Source of the DNA: Prosopis cineraria
Lineage: Eukaryota > Streptophyta > Magnoliopsida > Fabales > Fabaceae
Length of the DNA: 64,000 bases
Assembly (NCBI RefSeq): GCF_029017545.1
Contig: NW_026555333.1
Location: 40,390,277 to 40,454,276, forward strand
Direction: 5' to 3'
Shown: piece by piece, positions 58,803 to 64,000 of the stretch
Layout: each line of letters begins with the position of its first letter
How positions within the stretch are numbered: the stretch's first letter is position 1
Made by a program: the position numbers and the translations under genes
The notes under the pieces: model-generated
What the model was told of the DNA's origin: nothing
The model's database searches: none
The model's input: only the letters and a program-made list of their open reading frames with translations

Positions 58803-60170
58803 CTGCATAGCAAAAAAGATATGTAAATCGCATGAGTTTCACACATTTTGTATTTTCTTTTGATGCATTTCTTTCTTGGATAGTTTGATTTTTGTGTTTG
58901 TGACACTATATATATCATAGAGAAAACTGACAGTAAGAAGTGATTTATGACATTATATATAGAAATCACATTAGCTTCACAAAACATTACGTTGATTCTT
59001 TTAAGGAATTTCAATATTAGTTATTACCAACATTAATTTCTACGAGTAACTGTTGTGGAGTTCCCTCAAACTTCACCCATTGTCTAATATTTCATTCACA
59101 TTATTCTCATATAAAATTAATTTACATGTAAACAGAATCAAAAAGCAGTGTTAAGTCTGAGAAATAGATAAAATTAATGCTTAGTAATTCTATAGTTTCA
59201 TGAGAAATAGACAAGGAATTATTTGAAAAATTAATGCTTATCAGTAAATTTAGGATTTGTTGGTGAAGTTGGCTATGTTGCAAAGTACAAAAGGACTACA
59301 AACATAGTTTGAAACATACCTGTGATTTGTGAAAGTGTTTTGGGTAGAGAAGAAACTAAAGAGCCTTGGATTAAGCTATTGGGATCAGAAGGAGCTGCTG
59401 TTGCAATTATTGTAGTCTTTTCTGATCCAGAACTTTCTGCAACACTACTTTCAGCTCTCTGTACAACACCAGAAAAATATGCAACTCCAAGTCATACATA
59501 TATTAGTTGATGAACCCATTATATTGGACAGAATTACCTTTTCCTCTGGTATGTTTTTGTCATGATCAGCAGCACTTTGATCTTTGGATTCTTCACATTT
59601 TATGCGGCAGAGAAAATTAAATATGCCTGCCAAACATTACATACAATTTTTTCTCTAAATAGATTGCACACACATAAATACCAGTGTCATGTTTAGTATA
59701 CTAACATGGTGAATTCTCTCTCTGCTCATCATTCTGAGTATCCCAACACATATGTTCAATGGATCTAGAAATGTTTTCCAACAGACGTCTAAACAGCCAC
59801 TGATATTTAAACTCTACATAATCTTTATTGTTCATAAAGACATTATACAAATTAGCATGAGTATCAACATAAATCACACATTCTAAGTAGAATCAAACTA
59901 ACGCGACACACTACTGAAATCAAATGTGTTTATAGAGAGATAATAAATTTAAGCCATATGACTTCAACTGTTTAATGTGGCTTTAATTATGAAGACAAAT
60001 TCTCACACTGTAAGAAGTTGGAAATGATAAACAAAGCTTGAATTATATAAGCTTTAGCAATGTTCACCTCAATTTTAATAAGTATAACAAATATTGATAT
60101 AATAGAAAAGTATAGAAATATTATAAAACTTGATACTGATTATGAAAGCAAGAATCATAACACATACATA

Positions 60171-60198
60171 AACACACACACACACACACACACACACA
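60171..60198. repeat. (CA)n microsatellite at the end of the CNL C LRR exon
   Basis: About 13 CA units. On the minus strand the LRR frame runs into it as a CVCVCV tail. In A the same region has a (TA)n tract. Confidence 0.9.
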
Positions 60199-60199
60199 T

Positions 60200-60845
60200 G
60201 CCCAATTCAGTTCGAAATATTTTTAGCAAATCTCCAGGTGCAATAGTGGAAGTGAGAGAAGTAGAGAGTTGTGGACATTGATGCACAACAATATATCCAA
60301 CAGTTTGGAAATTATGAATGCCTGGGCTATGTGCAGTGAGTGTGGGCAGTTGAGAAAGTATTGCAACTTCCAAGTGCTCTCGCTAGCTCTGATGCTCTTA
60401 CTATCATCATGCCCCTTAGTTTGAGTAGCACACCGTATGCTGACATACTATACTCAATATGCATTTTAACTTATGGCAATTTTGGATATGATTGTAGTGA
60501 AATTTGGGAAGACAGCAGGTTGGTGAGGATTAAGCACACTTTGATTTTTTTTTTTCTTCTTTTTCATCATCTGCAATCATTTCTTCCAGTTTCTTGCATC
60601 CTTGGATTTTGAGATTCCTCAGCTGTGGCAGGCTTCTCAAGATGGATGTGGGGAATATAACTCAAATTGTCACAATCCCAAGTAGATAACTGAACAATTT
60701 GTTGAAGGAGTAGGTAATTTCTGGGACCCCTGCATATCTGCCTCAACTCTGGTAGATCCTACAATTGAAGCCATTGTAAGCTTGAGTTCACTTCTTGTGC
60801 ATTGTTAGGAATCTCATCCACATCGAAAATAACTTCTACCTTAGC
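60200..60845 (-). pseudogene. CNL C: C-terminal LRR exon
   Basis: Starts near catgctaag with EVIFDVDEIPNNAQEVNSSL. It has a TAG after LQL, a frameshift at the CDNL segment, and a deletion that joins ASELARAL to LEVAILSQLPTLTAH out of frame. It is shorter than the A exon by about 300 bases, having lost whole LRR units. Confidence 0.7.
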
Positions 60846-61390
60846 ATGTCTCCAGCAAATAGAATAAAAATATGAAAAATAAGCTGTATAATGTTCTACA
60901 AAAATTCAGGATAATTAATTATATATGTTTCGTTAATATATAAAGCAAGGGAGTACGCATGCCATGCCATTGAAAGCTATAAGAGCAAATAAGAGAAATA
61001 GAGTGTAGTCATTCCTAAAACATGAGTATGAACATATGTCATGCCTCTTCCTTTTCTTTCCCACTCTGCCACGTGTATCTACCTATCACCCCCTTCTTCA
61101 TTTATGATTGTGTGCACTTTAAAATTTAATCAGAATCAGCGCTCATAAATTAAACTAAGTTTTTAGGAGTCAAAATGATTTTTTTTTTAATTTGAATATG
61201 TGCTCCTTCCTAACACCATTAATGTTTTAATATGACAAACATAAATAAAACGAAGTTTCCTTCATTAAATTGCACCACACATATACCAATGGATCGATGT
61301 TGCACCATTCAAATATTTGAATATCTCCATACTCATGTATAATTTAAAAATAATTTTTTAAAATAAAATTAACAATACTATATTAAAAGA
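60846..61390 (-). other. CNL C: LRR intron
   Basis: AT-rich with no coding signal. The donor GAG|gtacaa at about 61,400 is preserved, unlike in A. Confidence 0.5.
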
Positions 61391-62100
61391 TGTTGTACCT
61401 CTAATGCTATCTGATGATCCATTTGTCTTAATTCATATCCAACAATAAAATGATTCATATGCATGGAATTCAATTGTGGACATTTTGTCAAGTTCAAGAT
61501 TTCAAAGATGGCCATGTTGGATGACAATTTTCTAGATAGACACTAATGATACTCAGCAAGCTCATCAGACTAAGATATCTTGATGCAAAAAATTGGATGA
61601 CTTGAAATTTGTTTGGATTTGGATCTTTAGAAATGGATTGGCCAAACTCACTCTTCAACTTATGAGCCTTATGTTTTTCTAAATCTTCCAATTGTGGAAG
61701 GCTTTGAACAAAAGAAATGTGCAATAAGTGTTCTAGTTAAGGGCACCCCCTTATGGCCAGTCTTTTCTAAACTTGGGAATGCAAATCCATAACTCCTTTA
61801 ATATTCACTATTAAATGCAACTATCTCCTCCCCTTTTTATGCTATTATATGCTTAAGGAATCACAATCCAATATCTCTAGGGCCTCTACTTTTTCAGAAA
61901 GACCCAATGGAGGTTGACCATGGCACAAAAACTTCAAATGCTTCATCCCTTGAATAGTTAGATGACTTAATTTTGAGGATAATTTCGATTTCACCCAAAT
62001 GATTTGCAGGGTCTATCATATACTCTATTTCCTCTAATGAGAGGACTGAAAGTTTGGTCAAAGCATCTCTATGCCCTCCTGTTGCTTGAAATACATCAGA
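61391..62100 (-). pseudogene. CNL C: middle LRR block
   Basis: From 62,100: DVFQATGG and DALTKLSVLS (no 11-bp duplication), LRRs with LTIQGMKHLKFLCHG, then stops. VQSLPQLEDLEKHKAHKLKS and FASRYLSLMSLLSIISVYLE follow. It is colinear with 17,307-18,022 in A. Confidence 0.7.
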
Positions 62101-62373
62101 GTATATATTTTTATAACTTCTAATTCTCCCTTTAGAAAGTAGCTCTTCTCTTTGTATTAGATCCTTAATTGTTGCATTTGATATGTAAGTTTTAAAATCA
62201 TCAACATATAAACTCCTTGTACTAGGCGATTCCGGTCAATCAAAATCAAAATAGCCTCCAAAATTAGTACAATAACTCTCCAATTTTTGTGTGACTTCGC
62301 CAAAGAACTCAACATTTATATCTTTGTGCAGCCACTTTCCATTGTTTTGACAAAGATACAATACTTCTAATTG

Positions 62374-63652
62374 CTAACACTTTCCAATCACTTCAAAAGG
62401 ATTCATTTGAATTTCACATCTCCAAAGATCTAATAATTTCAGATTCTTTTGTTCTATAATGCATTTAGGCAATTCATTGAAAGAACAATTCCATAATGTA
62501 AGAGACCTAAATCTGTTGAGACTTCCAATGAAAGAGATGTCTTCTAAGGACCAATTCTTCAAGAATAAGCAACGAAGGTTATTTATCAAATGGACTAAAT
62601 TCGAGCATTGGAAGACTAATCTTTCATTCCATGGAAACCCTTTTATTTTATTTTTATAACTAAGAATGAAAACTCGAAGCTTCTCCAAGCATTTGAGAAA
62701 ATATTTGTTAGATCAATAGTGGACTCTCCTTTTTTGGAAATAGAAAGAACCTCAAGTTTAGGACAATCTAACTTATGAGAAAAGGTCTCCATGTTATCAA
62801 ACCATAAATATTTTATAATATCATCCTTCAAAATCTTATCTTCTTCCAATGCATTTGGCCTTTTCGTTTGTTCTGTTATCAACTTGATCTCCTTCTTTGA
62901 AATCCATAGGGCTACATCATGAACCAAATCATGCATTTTGGCATGACTAATTTTTCCATCAACTTATAGCATCAAATAAGAATCTATAAGTTTATTTTTT
63001 CCCTTAATGATCACTAGGTTTCTTGCCCTTTGATAAGAGCCAACATTTTCTACTAGACCAACCCTGACTCCAATCATGGTTAATTGCTCAATTGGAATTT
63101 TGTAGTTTCTTCAAGAAATACAGAGCACAATGAGAACATTGACTTGGCTACTTCATTATCTAAATTTTCTTAGCTTAATCGAAGACATGTATAAGAATTT
63201 CTTAATCCCAGTTCAATATCCACTAGACTTGGGTCTTTTAGTGTTTTCAATGCTTCCTTCCACTCATCTTGAAGTTTTTCTTTCAAACTACTGGCTAAAG
63301 CAGCAATGGCAACAGGTAAACTGCCACATTCTTTGGTAATTTCCTGTGCTAGCCTCTTCAAGGGACTGGCATCAAATGTACCTGAATGCTTATGAAGGAG
63401 AACCCATGCTTCAGCTTCATTTAAATTGTTCAATTGAATTGTCTTTTTACAATCCATAAATCTACATGCTTGAACTTTTTGTGTAGTTATAAGAATGGTG
63501 CGATAACCATTTTGACCTTCTACAAAAGGAATCTCTATAGCCTCACGGTCAAGCTTCTCCCATGGATTATCTAGAATAATCAAAATCCTTTCCTCATTCT
63601 TCAATCTCATGTATAATCTCTTAGCCCTCTTTGGATCTTCTTCCTCTTCCAA
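62374..63652 (-). pseudogene. CNL C: NB-ARC and first LRRs
   Basis: Three open pieces in different frames: 63,652-63,170 (kinase-2 to the region after GLPL), 62,936-62,643 (MHD onward) and 62,688-62,374 (LRR: LRSLTLWNCSFNELPKCI-like). The breaks between them are a stop at 63,170, damage around RNBS-D and a frameshift at about 62,690. Confidence 0.8.
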
Positions 63653-64000
63653 TTTAAAATTGTTAAGCCGGCTTGCTATTTTTCCTTGAATTTTTCTGAC
63701 TTCAATAGTATTAGCACAGCAACAAGGATAGCTCTATTGAAAAGTTGTCCTACTTCTATACCCACTTCTTTTACCAAGGTTGTTTTTCCACATCCCCCAT
63801 GCCAGACAACCCAATCACGTTCACATGCTCATCTTTTAGTGCTTCTGAAAGTTCATCATAAGCCACATGCCTGCTCTTAAAGCATATGAAACCTTTCAAT
63901 CAATAATAGTTCATTCCTACAAGTGTGGCAAGTCGAGAAAACTCTAGGAAGCCAGTTTTTCCATGCTTTATAATTTCACTTGTCTTCTCTTCAAGCTCTT

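Larger units (their letters stand above)
58385..59840 (-). pseudogene. Cassette-exon gene, paralogue next to CNL C
   Basis: Minus-strand exons in the same order as 12,572-14,256. Leader (about 59,840-59,690): MNNKDYVEFKYQWLFRRLLE and on to stops. 20-codon cassette (about 59,598-59,538): CEESKDQSAADHDKNIPEEK, acceptor lost. 43-codon type (about 59,457-59,330): open. 14-codon type (58,802-58,761): GIERYEGSTLENAK, intact borders. 20-codon cassette (58,633-58,574): KVKESKDQSSDHDTSMPKQK, intact. SVEESCTSK type (about 58,490-58,390): two stops. The tandem triple cassette of the A locus is reduced to one here, so exon number differs between paralogues. Broken overall; function unknown. Confidence 0.6.
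60155..64000 (-). pseudogene. CNL resistance-gene pseudogene C, runs off the right end
   Basis: Same family and order as A. From the right: FSRLATLVGMNYY, P-loop region (about 63,770-63,800) with one G missing so that GMG-G-CGKTT is out of frame, kinase-2 ILIILDNPWEK, RNBS-B TILITTQKV, GLPL CGSLPVAIAALA, and a stop after YTCLRLS (63,170). Next come a damaged RNBS-D, MHD (MHDLVHDVALWI, 62,936), LRRs with frameshifts (near 62,690 and 62,374), and LRR blocks to 61,390 with several stops. The C-terminal LRR exon (60,845-60,200) has a stop after SSLQWLQL and a deletion near 60,375. The CC start lies beyond the window. It cannot encode a full receptor. Confidence 0.9.

Noticed and set aside
59322..59510. 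A 62-codon plus-strand gene
   Set aside because: It is the antisense of the 43-codon cassette exon of the minus-strand pseudogene.
1..64000. Bacterial-type operons, viral genomes or toxin genes
   Set aside because: Introns, plant transposons and CNL sequence dominate. No viral replicase, coat or toxin frame was seen.

Overview
This window is nuclear DNA from a flowering plant, most likely a rosid eudicot. It is strongly AT-rich with GT-AG introns, carries RPS2/RPS5/At4g27190-type CC-NB-ARC-LRR (CNL) resistance-gene sequence, and is full of plant DNA-transposon remnants (CACTA, hAT, Mutator-like and Stowaway-like). I cannot name the species. No intact long protein-coding gene is visible. The window is a decayed, rearranged resistance-gene cluster.

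Layout. 1-1,100: a copy of a spliced, probably 5' untranslated block that recurs at 36,998-38,121. 1,100-7,100: repeats and gene-free DNA. 7,164-14,256 (minus): a broken, many-exon gene of unknown function built from short exons of 14-43 codons, most of them whole-codon in length, including a 20-codon SVEExK(D/E)Q cassette that recurs many times, and a larger coiled-coil exon. 15,930-20,261 (minus): CNL pseudogene A, with one frameshift in the CC region, two nonsense codons around the P-loop, an 11-bp tandem duplication that breaks the frame before the LRRs, and three more nonsense codons. 20,262-24,300: its 5' flank, interrupted by a 1.3-kb CACTA-type element. 24,315-32,183: a hAT-like element split by about 7 kb of LTR-like sequence that contains a nearly identical 891-bp tandem duplication. 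34,271-35,148: a second, unsplit copy of that hAT-like family. 35,240-38,121: a second copy of the CNL 5' block with no CNL behind it. 38,470-54,240: several copies of one promoter-like module, a Ulp1-like protease fragment, a likely solo LTR, and CNL fragment B (plus strand, inverted, truncated, P-loop destroyed). 43,600-47,056 and 53,150-58,360: a segmental duplication that shares a chimeric junction. 58,390-59,830: a second, decayed set of the short-exon gene. 60,155-64,000: CNL pseudogene C (minus), running off the right end.

How it fits together. The repeated order on the minus strand is spliced 5' block, then CNL, then short-exon cassette gene, then the next 5' block. This suggests the cluster grew by tandem duplication of a composite unit and then broke down by unequal exchange and transposon insertion. 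Several insertions can be ordered in time, because the paralogous copy keeps the empty site. The least explained element is the cassette-exon gene, which lies just downstream of the CNLs in both A and C and could be either a separate gene or a 3' extension of the CNL transcript.
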